Below, piece by piece: positions 42,972 through 50,979 of a stretch of DNA of 64,000 bases; the first letter of the stretch is position 1, and the number at the start of each line of letters is the position of its first letter. The notes beneath the pieces are model-generated. The model saw only the letters and a list, made by a program, of their open reading frames with translations, ran no database searches and was not told where the DNA came from. Position numbers and translations under genes: made by a program. The stretch comes from Glaciibacter superstes DSM 21135 (lineage in GTDB: Bacteria; Actinomycetota; Actinomycetes; Actinomycetales; Microbacteriaceae), in contig NZ_ATWH01000005.1 of NCBI RefSeq assembly GCF_000421145.1, positions 293,505 through 357,504 on the forward strand, read 5' to 3'.

Positions 42972-43123
42972 AACGTGAAAGCCTAGCAATTCGTGAGGTG
43001 GGCGCCGATTCCGTCGGAAGCACTCTCGTCTTCGCTGGTCAGCTCAGCCAGCGCCGTGCAAAGTGAGCGCCAACGTCTCTGCAATCACAATCTGAGGCAG
43101 CCAGGTTCTGAAGGCGGACGCGT

Positions 43124-44428
43124 CTACTCGTCGTCATCCAGCGGTCGCGGCTTCAACGCGAGGTAGCTGCGCCAGCTCTGGTTCTGCGCGGCCTTCACCG
43201 AACAGATGATCAGCAGCAGCCAGCTGAACTCGACCAGGATGGTGCTCTCCGCGGCAGACACCACCAGCAGGATGACCAGGATCAGTGCCGGCCAGACGAA
43301 CACCAGGGAGCGCTTGTTCGAGGCGAGTACCCAGGAGCGCACGAACGCCAGCCCGAGCAGGGCGACAAAGGAGACGAACCCGACCAGTCCGAGCTGGAAA
43401 TAGACATCGAGAAAGGCGTTCAGACCAGAACCGAGCTCGCGATTCGACACGAACTCCAGCCAGCCGTATGGGGTCACGTCCTGCGGCCAGTACCCGGTCC
43501 ACCCCCACCCTTCGAGGGGATGAAGTCCCACGAGGCGCCACATCTCCTGCCAGAGGAAGTACCGGGTCTCGAACTCGCTGCCCGCGTTCAGGAGGTCGAT
43601 CAGGCGGGAGCGTCCGAGCCACGCTGCGATTGCGGCGACGACGGTCGCGCCGAGCAAGCCGAGCTGCAGCATCCATCGCCCCTCGACCGGCGTGCGTCGC
43701 AAGACGAACAGCGCCAGCGCAGCCACCACAACAACCAGGGCGGCGGTGCCGATCACGGGGGAACGGGTGAGCACCAGGCTGATACCGGCCAGCCAGAGCG
43801 AGCCGACGCCAACGAGGTGACGCACCGAACGCGCACGGATCTCGATGATGAACGTGACCGCGGCGATCAGCGCGATGAGGGCGAAGGTGTTGCGAGAGCC
43901 GAACACGCCCTGGATCGGTCCCATGGAGCCGATGTTGCCTTCGATGCCGAGGAAGGTGATCGGCAGGTCGAGAAGCAGGCCGGAGAGCACCTCGAGCGCG
44001 ATCGACAGGCCAAGAAGGATGCGCAGCACGTCTCCGGTGGCGCGCACGATCTGGATGGTGTCGCGCACAAGCGCGATGTAGAGGGCGAGGAAGCCGAAGG
44101 CGATTTGATAAGCGATCCCTCCGAGCGTCGTGAACGTGTACCCGCTCCACACCGCCGACAGCGCCGTCCACGCGACGAAGACCAGGATCGAGATCGGGAG
44201 CAGCCCGTGCCATTCGATGTGCTTGCGTCGCGCGATGAGCGAGACGCCGGCGAGGATGACCATGCCGGCGAGGATTCCGATGAGTCCTGCCCAACCCATG
44301 ACGCTGCGCACGAGATGGGTGGAGAATGCCACCGCCAGAATCGCGTGGGTCAGGGATGCCGCGAATCTCGGGGACTCGAAGACTCGCCGGAGGGCCGCCG
44401 CTGTGGGAAAGTTCGTCTCGGGAATCAT
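43124..44428 (-). CDS. O-antigen ligase/polymerase-like membrane protein (WaaL/Wzy type), copy 1
   Basis: This 434-residue membrane protein has about eleven predicted spans and a periplasm-facing loop with LEGWGWTGYWPQDV and GLNAFLDVYFQLGLVGFVSF, the Wzy_C/O-antigen ligase pattern (GWG and the NAxLDvxxQLG motif, where ligases usually show H-N-x-[FY]). IQGVFGSRNTFALIAL is another conserved block. It lies nine bases after its paralogue's stop, suggesting co-transcription. It may polymerise repeat units or attach the chain to a wall or lipid acceptor. In this copy the usual H before N is replaced by Leu (GLNAFLD). Confidence 0.82.
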   Translation of the reverse strand: MIPETNFPTAAALRRVFESPRFAASLTHAILAVAFSTHLVRSVMGWAGLIGILAGMVILAGVSLIARRKHIEWHGLLPISILVFVAWTALSAVWSGYTFTTLGGIAYQIAFGFLALYIALVRDTIQIVRATGDVLRILLGLSIALEVLSGLLLDLPITFLGIEGNIGSMGPIQGVFGSRNTFALIALIAAVTFIIEIRARSVRHLVGVGSLWLAGISLVLTRSPVIGTAALVVVVAALALFVLRRTPVEGRWMLQLGLLGATVVAAIAAWLGRSRLIDLLNAGSEFETRYFLWQEMWRLVGLHPLEGWGWTGYWPQDVTPYGWLEFVSNRELGSGLNAFLDVYFQLGLVGFVSFVALLGLAFVRSWVLASNKRSLVFVWPALILVILLVVSAAESTILVEFSWLLLIICSVKAAQNQSWRSYLALKPRPLDDDE

Positions 44429-44437
44429 CTCGCTGGC

Positions 44438-45742
44438 CTACGGCATCCGCAGGGCTGCGCCCTGTTGCCGCTTGGTCATGACCGCGAGCACCACCAGGAG
44501 CAGCCACCCGTACTCGATCAACAGCCGGCTCTCGGCGACACCCTGGGCGAGCAGAGCGGTCGTGATCAGGAGCGGCATCAGCGCGGAAGCCGGGTACGGC
44601 GCATTGTCGGCGAGCCCGAATCGAGGGCGATCGACCGCGAGAAACCAGGAGCGCCAGAGCGTGGAGAGCGCCAGGGCGGTGAAGGCGATGATGCCGATGA
44701 TGCCGAGTTGCAGCCAGACGTCGAGCCAGGCGTTGTGCGCCTGCAGGTAGGTGACGCCCTTTCGAACCGCGAGGCCCTGGAACGGCTCGACCCATGGCAC
44801 CCAGTAACCGACCCAGCCCCAACCGAACGCCGGACGCTGCGAGGCGAGGTCGGTGACACTGGCCCAGATGTCGAACCGGCCGGTGAGGTCTTCGCTCTTG
44901 CCGAGCGCACGCAGCAGGAATGGTGCGGCCACGATGATGGCCGTGATCACTGCGACAACGGATGCCGCGGCGCTCAGATAGACCGGCCGACGACCCTGTT
45001 GCCCCGCCCGGCGTGCCCACAGGGCGAACAGCAGCACGATGGCCACGGCGAGAGCGGCGACGATGACGGTGGAGGAGCGCGTGAGCACCAGCATAAGCAC
45101 GGCGAGCGCGAGCCAGGCGATGCCCCAGCCGCGCCTGACAGTTTTCGCGACGAGCTGGGTGGCGAAGACGATGAGGGCGAGGAGGGCGATGAAGCCGAGC
45201 AGGTTGCGGTTGGCGACGATGCCTTCGATGGGCCCGCCGCCCGCGAGGAGGCCGCGAGACCAGTAGTACGCCTTGGGAACGTCTGGGGTGTCGTACTGGA
45301 CCCAGAACGGGAGCAACGGGGCGCGCACGAAGGCGGCGACGATGAGTTCGAAGAGGAGGGAGAGGCCGAGAACCCAGCGGAGGGCGGCACCCAGCGTGCG
45401 GAGGAGTTGTTCCCAGGTGAGGGTGAGGGCGATGAACAGGGCCGCGATGGTGGTCGCCCACTGCAGGGTGATGCCGATGGCGCTGGCGCCGGGGTAGAAC
45501 GACCAGGCAATCGAGAGGGTGGCGAGCAGGAGGAAGACGCCGAGTGACTTCGGGAACCTGCGCCATTTCCAGTCTGGTTTCAGGGCGATCAGGCCGATGA
45601 TGCTGCCGACCACGACGATCAACGCGATCGCGCCGAAGCCCCACCAGCCCAGCAGATTACGCCAGAACTGGCCCGCCAGAACCGTGAACAGCACGAAGAC
45701 CGCAAACGTGCGAACAACGAAGCGGCTGCGGACTGCTGGCAT
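44438..45742 (-). CDS. O-antigen ligase/polymerase-like membrane protein (WaaL/Wzy type), copy 2
   Basis: This 434-residue homologue of the next gene has FGWGWVGYWVPWVEPFQ and AHNAWLDVWLQLGIIGIIAF, keeping the His-Asn pair of ligases (HNAWLD). GPIEGIVANRNLLGFIALLA matches IQGVFGSRNTFALIAL of the paralogue. ATG 45742 gives a normal N-terminus just before span 1 and has a -10-like TATCCT (45755-45750) seven bases upstream, so it is probably leaderless. Upstream in-frame codons lie outside the conserved region. The two proteins may split polymerase and ligase roles (inference). Confidence 0.83.
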   Translation of the reverse strand: MPAVRSRFVVRTFAVFVLFTVLAGQFWRNLLGWWGFGAIALIVVVGSIIGLIALKPDWKWRRFPKSLGVFLLLATLSIAWSFYPGASAIGITLQWATTIAALFIALTLTWEQLLRTLGAALRWVLGLSLLFELIVAAFVRAPLLPFWVQYDTPDVPKAYYWSRGLLAGGGPIEGIVANRNLLGFIALLALIVFATQLVAKTVRRGWGIAWLALAVLMLVLTRSSTVIVAALAVAIVLLFALWARRAGQQGRRPVYLSAAASVVAVITAIIVAAPFLLRALGKSEDLTGRFDIWASVTDLASQRPAFGWGWVGYWVPWVEPFQGLAVRKGVTYLQAHNAWLDVWLQLGIIGIIAFTALALSTLWRSWFLAVDRPRFGLADNAPYPASALMPLLITTALLAQGVAESRLLIEYGWLLLVVLAVMTKRQQGAALRMP

Positions 45743-45850
45743 GTTTCTCAGGATACTGGGGCGGGCTGCGCAACCCTCGCTCCCCGCCGCGCGTTCCTCC
45801 GCCGCGGCGCCGGGAATCGCCGTTCGCGCCCTCAAACTTCGGCACCCAAC

Positions 45851-45900
45851 TTCGCTGGTTGAGGAGCCGCTGAGGAACGAAGCGGCGACTACGAAACCGG
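45851..45900. repeat. Dispersed intergenic repeat, copy 2
   Basis: The segment TTCGCTGGTTGAGGAGCCGC continues with TGAGGAACGAAGCGGCGACTACGAAACCGG. It matches the 1168-1220 copy closely through TTGAGGAGCSGCTGAGGAACGA, with variable middle and a shared CGAAACCG tail. It lies in the spacer between the ligase-like gene and the IS element. I found no coding potential in the rest of this 200-bp spacer. Confidence 0.6.
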
Positions 45901-45937
45901 CCCGAGCAGCAATCAACCCCCAAGAAACACTATTCGA

Positions 45938-46944
45938 ATACAGATTCTGCATATCTGGTTGAGTGCAGTTAGATTTTGTAGAGGTCGCTGAGGGTCGTGG
46001 GTTCGGTGATGACGGCTTGTTGGAGGAGCCGATAGAAGAGCATGCCGCGTGATTTGGAGTCGCGCCGATTGAACCGGAACGCGTATTCGTCGAGGTAATA
46101 CGGCAGGTGTTCCACGGTTACGTGGTGTTGCAGGGTGCCGGTGATCCAGCGTTTCAGGAGGCTGGCGACCAGGTGGACGCCGGGGAGTTCGGCGCTGATA
46201 TCTGGGGAGTTGTACCCGGTTGCGTAGCTGTGCTCGTAGCCGAGGTCAGCGAGGCGGCGCAGCACACGCGCGCCGTCGGTCTGGATGTGTGTCCCCGGCT
46301 CGATCTCGCGCTGGGCGAAGGCGATCTGCTCCTTGCTGCCCGGGGCAGAGTCGATACCGAAGCGGACCCTGCCGAGCTTGCGGTTATCGACCCGCTCGAC
46401 GGCGATCATCACCGGCACTTTGCCCGTCGAAGCGCCCATGCGTCCCGTGGAACGGCCGCCAACAAAGGTCTCGTCCAACTCCACGACGCCGGAGAGCTTG
46501 CTCCGGTCCGGACGCACCATCGCGCGGCGCAACTTCTGCATCCACGCCCACGCGGTCTCATACGACCCGAAGCCGAACTGTCGCTGCAGCGCCAGAGCCG
46601 AGATCCCCGTCTTCTGCGAGGTGATGAACCACATCGCTGCGAACCAGGTCGATAACGGCGTATGCGAGCGATGGAAGATCGTCCCTGCCGTCGCTGAGGT
46701 CTTCAAACCACACCCGGCACACATGAACGCTCCCGTGCCGATCCTCCACCCTTTGGGCGTCTCACAGCGGGGGCAGACGAAACCGTCCGGCCAGCGCAGC
46801 CTCTCGACATACGCCACACACGCAGCGTCATCGGGAAACCAGTCCCGGAACTCCTGATACGTCCGCGGAAAATCGACCCCGCCAACAGACTCCATGGCCA
46901 TCCACCAACTTTACTGCACTCAACCAGATATGCAGAATACAGAT
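45938..46944 (-). mobile_element. IS1595-family insertion sequence with 8-bp target duplication
   Basis: The element spans 45946-46936 (991 bp). Its 24-bp terminal inverted repeats are perfect: the left begins TCTGCATATCTGGTTGAGTG at 45946 and its reverse complement ends at 46936. Flanking direct repeats ATACAGAT lie at 45938-45945 and 46937-46944, an 8-bp duplication as expected for IS1595. Intact repeats and duplication indicate recent insertion. It carries one transposase gene. Confidence 0.92.
45969..46901 (-). CDS. IS1595-family transposase
   Basis: This 310-residue transposase has an N-terminal zinc ribbon (CPRCETPKGWR...FMCAGCG at residues 44-65) and the ISXO2-type catalytic core. The DDE-type residues are in VVELDETFVGG (near 141), HIQTDGAR (near 208) and YLDEYAFRFNRR (near 275). 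QLxFGFGSYETAWAWMQKLRRAM is the family helix-turn-helix. The frame is intact from ATG 46901 to the TAG that overlaps the left inverted repeat. Confidence 0.93.
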   Translation of the reverse strand: MAMESVGGVDFPRTYQEFRDWFPDDAACVAYVERLRWPDGFVCPRCETPKGWRIGTGAFMCAGCGLKTSATAGTIFHRSHTPLSTWFAAMWFITSQKTGISALALQRQFGFGSYETAWAWMQKLRRAMVRPDRSKLSGVVELDETFVGGRSTGRMGASTGKVPVMIAVERVDNRKLGRVRFGIDSAPGSKEQIAFAQREIEPGTHIQTDGARVLRRLADLGYEHSYATGYNSPDISAELPGVHLVASLLKRWITGTLQHHVTVEHLPYYLDEYAFRFNRRDSKSRGMLFYRLLQQAVITEPTTLSDLYKI

Positions 46945-47012
46945 TCGAAACTCACGCATGAAAGTGCGCACAAACACTGGTATTAACGTTCGCATTGTGG
47001 GAGACTTGACCC

Positions 47013-48422
47013 ATGCCACACACCCCCACCGCACAGCTCCTCACCGACACGGAAACGTTCGCCGCGGTGTGGGAGGGCGCCTGTGTGTTCCCGACCGCGA
47101 CCGGCGGGGCGGATGTTGACGCGCAGGTCGCCGGAATGAGTGACGCCGGTGTGGTGCGGGCGATCGAAGCGGGGTTCGCGGTGATCCGCGACGAGTACGC
47201 GTTCTTGGCCCGCCTGGCCGCCTCGGTCGATCACAGTTCCCGTTCCTCGTTGGGGGCGGACAGCTTGGCGAAACGGTCGGGGAGCCGCAACGCCACCCAG
47301 CTGCTCGCGGATCGGGGCCGGATCACCATGGCCGAAGCTGCCAGGCTGATCCGGGTCGGCACCGCCACCACCGCACCGGTATCACTGCTCGGAGAGCGCC
47401 TCCCCGTCCCCTACCCGGCCGTCGCGGCCGCGCTGGACGCCGGGGTGCTGCCGGTGGACTCGGCGGCGGTGATCGTATCGAACCTGGACGAAGCCAAACT
47501 CAACGCCGACCCCGAGGACCTCGCCATCGCAGAAGAGTTCCTGGTCGACTTCGCCGCCGAGCACGCGCCGGATTTAGTCCGGAAGCTCGCCATTCACACG
47601 AGGGATCGCCTCGACACCGATGGTGTCGCGCCCCGCGAAGAAGAACTGGTCACCAAGCGGGGCCTGTCCAGGATCAACCGGCGAGACGGCATGGTCCGCT
47701 ACGTCCTTGACGCCGACCCCGTCACCGCAGGGTTCATGGACGCCTGGGTGAATGGGCACGTGGGTGCCGACCTCCGCAAGCCCCGCTTCGAAGCCAGCCA
47801 GGGCGCCGACGGGTGCGACGACCAGCACCAGGAACTCGACACGCGTACGTTCGCGCAGAAGGCCGCCGACGCCGTGACCGATCTCCTCCGGTTCGGGTTG
47901 TCGAGCCCCGAGAGCATGGGACCAGCAGCGACCACCACGATGGTGATCCGGATGGACCTCGACGCCCTGATGACCGGGCTCGGGGAAGCGCAGATCGACG
48001 GTGTCGAGCAGCCCATCAGCGCCGGGACCGCACGCAGGATGGCCGCCGAAGCGGAACTCATTCCCGCCGTCCTCGGCGGCGACTCCCAGGTTCTTGACCT
48101 CGGTGTCTCGAGGAGACTGTTCTCCCGGGGCCAGAAGCTCGCCCTGGCCGAACGCGATGGCGGTTGCGCCCACCCCGACTGCGACCGGGCGCCGGTCTAC
48201 ACCGAAGGGCACCATTTGGAGTGGTGGAACGCCCACGGCGGCCCAACCGACCTCGCCAACGGGATTTTGCTCTGCAGCCCGCACCACCACATGATCCACA
48301 ACCAAGGCTGGTCGATCACAGTCATCGACAACGTGCCCTGGTTCATCCCACCACCATCGATCGACATCCACCAGAAACCCCGCCGCGGCGGCAAAATCAG
48401 ACCACCCAAGTCAGCCGCCTAA
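47013..48422 (+). CDS. DUF222 / HNH endonuclease (13E12-type)
   Basis: This 469-residue protein has an N-terminal DUF222 region (residues of about 30-330, helical, with RGRITMAEAARLIRVGTAT and GRL-type blocks). The C-terminal HNH nuclease domain carries CAHPDCDRAPVYTEGHHLEWW and DLANGILLCSPHHHMIHNQGW: two metal-binding Cys, catalytic His-His, Asn and a final His. Such proteins are abundant in actinobacteria as the 13E12 family. ATG 47013 follows GGGAG. The IS1595 element ends 76 bp upstream and separates the gene from a LexA-like box. Substrate is unknown; DNA is expected. Confidence 0.88.
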   Translation: MPHTPTAQLLTDTETFAAVWEGACVFPTATGGADVDAQVAGMSDAGVVRAIEAGFAVIRDEYAFLARLAASVDHSSRSSLGADSLAKRSGSRNATQLLADRGRITMAEAARLIRVGTATTAPVSLLGERLPVPYPAVAAALDAGVLPVDSAAVIVSNLDEAKLNADPEDLAIAEEFLVDFAAEHAPDLVRKLAIHTRDRLDTDGVAPREEELVTKRGLSRINRRDGMVRYVLDADPVTAGFMDAWVNGHVGADLRKPRFEASQGADGCDDQHQELDTRTFAQKAADAVTDLLRFGLSSPESMGPAATTTMVIRMDLDALMTGLGEAQIDGVEQPISAGTARRMAAEAELIPAVLGGDSQVLDLGVSRRLFSRGQKLALAERDGGCAHPDCDRAPVYTEGHHLEWWNAHGGPTDLANGILLCSPHHHMIHNQGWSITVIDNVPWFIPPPSIDIHQKPRRGGKIRPPKSAA

Positions 48423-48537
48423 GAGAACTCCGCCCAACGACAGGTATCGACGTAGAGGTTTCAGGAATGGAGACTAAGTTCATACATATGAAGCCTGTCG
48501 CTGAGGTGTGAGCGGCTTGCGGTGAGAGGATGGCCCG

Positions 48538-48768
48538 ATGACAACGTCACGGATGACGAGCGATGAGCCGACGGGAGTGGCCCCGTCGTCAGTCAAGTCC
48601 GCGGACCGTGCACTCGCCATCATCGGGTACGTCGCAGACCGGGGATCTGCGCGGTTCAACGACATCGTGGGTGAACTTGGCATTCCGAGATCCAGCTCAC
48701 ACGCACTACTGCAGACGCTGGTGAATCGCAACTGGCTCGATTTCGACCCGGAAACTCGTCGGGCGTGA
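48538..48768 (+). pseudogene. Truncated IclR-family regulator (N-terminal HTH only)
   Basis: The 76 codons encode only the winged-helix of an IclR regulator: VKSADRALAIIGYVADRGSARFNDIVGELG and SSSHALLQTLVNRNWLDFDPETRRA. Full IclR proteins are about 250 residues, and R-R-Y-x-L-G normally continues here, but the frame hits a stop right after ETRR. The end coincides with the broken end of a serine-hydrolase gene read from the other strand, so a deletion joined the two. GAGAGGA precedes ATG 48538, so a DNA-binding fragment could still be expressed. Confidence 0.8.
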
Positions 48769-49183
48769 GCGCCTCGCTGGTCGCGGTGTCCGCGACACCG
48801 TATGCCTTGATCCAGGTGCCTTCCGGAGTGCGCACTCCCACGACAGCGCCCGGAGCCGCCGTCGCCTCGAACGCCGCAGACGCGGCCGCATCGAGCGTTG
48901 CTGCCAGCTCGCTGGGTACGTCGCCGGAGGACGCCTTGCTCGGCTTCAGGTCGATCACGGCCTGCGGGTCGGGCACGCACGCCGAGGCATCCGTCGTAGC
49001 GGCCGACGCATCCGGCGTCGCGGTCGAGGTTGGTGTGTTCGTGGAAGCTGCCGATGTGGAGCCTCCGGCGACACATCCGGTCAGTGCGAGCAGACCCGCC
49101 GTGACCAGCGCCAATCCGCTCCAATGTCCACCACGTCTGTGTGGCCGTCGACCGTCGGGGTGCGAGACATGTTGTGCAGTCAT
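48755..49183 (-). pseudogene. Truncated serine hydrolase lipoprotein (beta-lactamase/DD-peptidase family)
   Basis: The first 140 or so codons encode a lipoprotein signal (lipobox ALTGC), a Ser/Thr/Ala linker, and the start of a class C beta-lactamase/D-alanyl-D-alanine carboxypeptidase domain (PGAVVGVRTPEGTWIKAYGV, then ADTATSEALTPDE). The expected next block with the S-x-x-K nucleophile is missing. The frame instead runs antisense into the IclR fragment. The family is usually about 400 residues, so roughly two thirds are gone. The N-terminus and start region look intact. Confidence 0.75.
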
Positions 49184-49350
49184 GGGGCGTCTTTCGGTTA
49201 GACGTGCTCGTAGGCAACGCGCGTGTCGCGGCGACCCATGAAGGTCACTTTCCTCAGAACCTAGCGCACGGCGATGCAGGCAGGGGAAGCCAGCGCAAAC
49301 TGGGGGTATTTGCGCCTGCTCGGTGACCGAATATCTCGAGCTGAGCCGTG

Positions 49351-49797
49351 TCAGTGAGCGCGGCCGGCACGGCCCTCCGCCAGGTACGCCAGCCGCTGAA
49401 GCGTCTCGGCGTTGCGTGGCACAAGAACGGCCTCACGCACAAATTTCGGAAGCACGCGTGCTGGGCCGGCGACGGCGTCCTCGACGATGCGCACCAGGCA
49501 TCCGTTTGCCGTCTCCTTGGCCTCGATCGCAACATCGGCCTCACCAGCCGGCCAACCGCGCGCCTTGAACAGCGCGCGGCGCGGCGGATCCCACTCGAGC
49601 ACCGACGTCGAATCGTTGAGCAACAGCGGCCACACCCCAACCGAGTGGTGCAGCCTGCTGCCCGTCTGCGGCCACGACTCATCGACATCGCGCATACGCG
49701 ACGCACCGACCACCCAACTGGGATACAACCAGCCATCGGCGAGCACCTCAAAGACATGCTCTGGTGTGCAGGACATCGAACGGTAGTTCACGGCCAT
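49351..49797 (-). CDS. SRPBCC-family (START-like) protein
   Basis: This 148-residue protein resembles polyketide cyclase/START-like ligand-binding folds: SCTPEHVFEVLADGWLYPSWVVGAS at the N-terminus, GSRLHHSVGVWPLLL and EWDPPRRALFKARGWPAGEADVAIEA strands, then a C-terminal helix (RNAETLQRLAYLAEG). ATG 49797 follows GAGG at a spacing of eight and begins at the conserved strand; an upstream in-frame ATG adds 22 unconserved residues. Function is unknown; the fold binds hydrophobic ligands. Confidence 0.78.
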   Translation of the reverse strand: MAVNYRSMSCTPEHVFEVLADGWLYPSWVVGASRMRDVDESWPQTGSRLHHSVGVWPLLLNDSTSVLEWDPPRRALFKARGWPAGEADVAIEAKETANGCLVRIVEDAVAGPARVLPKFVREAVLVPRNAETLQRLAYLAEGRAGRAH

Positions 49798-49984
49798 CGT
49801 GGTTTCCTCTGCTGGGTTCACAACTGCGCGCCTGGTGTCAGAATAGTCCCGGTCTGAATTCACTGTTCGAATTTAATGACGGATGTCGCCTCCCAGGCGA
49901 TTGGTGGACAACTCATTGCGTCAGACGGATCGGTCTATCGTGGTTCGGGGAGCCGAACAGTTCCACGGGAACAGAGGAATGCAA

Positions 49985-50860
49985 ATGAAGCGAATCGTCG
50001 TCACCGGTGGAAGCGGCAAGCTCGGGCGGGCGGTGCTGAACGAACTCGCCGAGCACGGTTACGACGTCGTCAACCTCGACCGGATGCCACCGCGCGGCCA
50101 GTCACCCGCATCGTTCATCCGCATCGACCTCACCGACTACGGCCAGACCGTCGAGGCGCTCACCAGCATCGACGACCGCTACAACGGGGTCGATGCCGTC
50201 GTGCACCTCGCCGCGATTCCCGCCCCCGGCATCACCACCAACTCGGCGACATTCGCCAACAACGTGCCGAGCACATACAACATTTTCGCGGCCGCCCGCG
50301 CCGCCGGCATCACGAACGTGGTCTGGGCCTCGAGCGAGACCGTGCTCGGCCTCCCGTTCGAGACGCCGCCGCCGTACATCCCCGTCGACGAGGAGTACAC
50401 GGTGCGGCCGGAGTCCACCTACTCGCTCGGCAAGGCCGTCGAGGAAGAGATGGCCAGGCACTTCACCCGCTGGGACCCGACCGCGAAGCTCATCGGGCTG
50501 CGATTCTCCAACGTGATGGAGGTGGAGGACTACGAGAAGTTCCCCGGGTTCGAGAACGATCCGACGTCGCGCTCCTGGAACCTGTGGGGATACATCGACG
50601 CGCGCGACGGAGCACAGGCGGTTCGGCTCGCGCTGGAGAGCTCGATCACGGGGTTCGAGGCGTTCATCATCGCCGCAGAGGACACCGTCATGTCCACACC
50701 GTCGGCCGAACTCGCTGCGCGGTACTTCCCCGATGTGCCGCTCCGCGCATCCGTCGACGGCGTCGGTGCCCTGCACGGGGTCGAAACAATGCTGAGCATC
50801 GACAAGGCGAAACGGATGCTGGGCTACGCGCCGCAGCACAGCTGGCGAGTGCTCGGCTAG
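49985..50860 (+). CDS. NAD(P)-dependent SDR epimerase/dehydratase
   Basis: This 291-residue SDR has KRIVVTGGSGKLGRAVLNELAEHG (glycine motif TGGSGKLG), AVVHLAAIPAPG, and STYSLGKAVEEEMA with the YxxxK pair. Uronate dehydrogenase-like and other sugar SDRs share this layout, with an ASSETVLG catalytic Ser region. ATG 49985 is chosen because AGAGGAAT lies seven bases before it. It stands alone between divergent and convergent genes. Substrate not identifiable. Confidence 0.82.
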   Translation: MKRIVVTGGSGKLGRAVLNELAEHGYDVVNLDRMPPRGQSPASFIRIDLTDYGQTVEALTSIDDRYNGVDAVVHLAAIPAPGITTNSATFANNVPSTYNIFAAARAAGITNVVWASSETVLGLPFETPPPYIPVDEEYTVRPESTYSLGKAVEEEMARHFTRWDPTAKLIGLRFSNVMEVEDYEKFPGFENDPTSRSWNLWGYIDARDGAQAVRLALESSITGFEAFIIAAEDTVMSTPSAELAARYFPDVPLRASVDGVGALHGVETMLSIDKAKRMLGYAPQHSWRVLG

Positions 50861-50979
50861 CGCGCTCGCCGCTCGCTCTCGCCGCGCGCCAACTGCGCGC
50901 TCATGCGCCATGCGCGCGTGGTGCGTCCGCGCGCATCTGGCGCGTCGCGGGCGCGGCGGGCTCAATCAGCGCGACGGAC
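50861..50979. other. GCGC-rich convergent spacer
   Basis: This 119-bp spacer between convergent genes is dominated by GCGC and CGCG words (for example GCCGCGCGCCAACTGCGCGC). It has no coding potential. Multiple small inverted repeats could act as a bidirectional terminator. Confidence 0.4.

Larger units (their letters stand above)
45933..46949. promoter_or_regulatory. LexA-like palindrome split by the IS
   Basis: Removing the IS and one target copy rebuilds TTCGAATACAGATTCGAA, made of TTCGAAT (45933-45939) and ATTCGAA (46943-46949) about a 4-base centre. Its TCGAA-N6-TTCGA geometry equals the actinobacterial LexA box (TCGAAC-N4-GTTCGA), differing symmetrically at one base per arm. The site lies upstream of the HNH endonuclease gene at 47013. 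The insertion separates the two arms. Confidence 0.6.

Noticed and set aside
43134..45644. Very long open frames on both strands overlapping the two ligase-like genes
   Set aside because: They read in alternative frames of high-GC coding DNA, are dominated by Arg, Pro, Gly or Glu, and show no domain; the membrane-protein frames have clear family motifs.
48538..48768. Complete small DNA-binding protein
   Set aside because: It matches only the first third of IclR proteins and ends exactly at a junction with another truncated gene.
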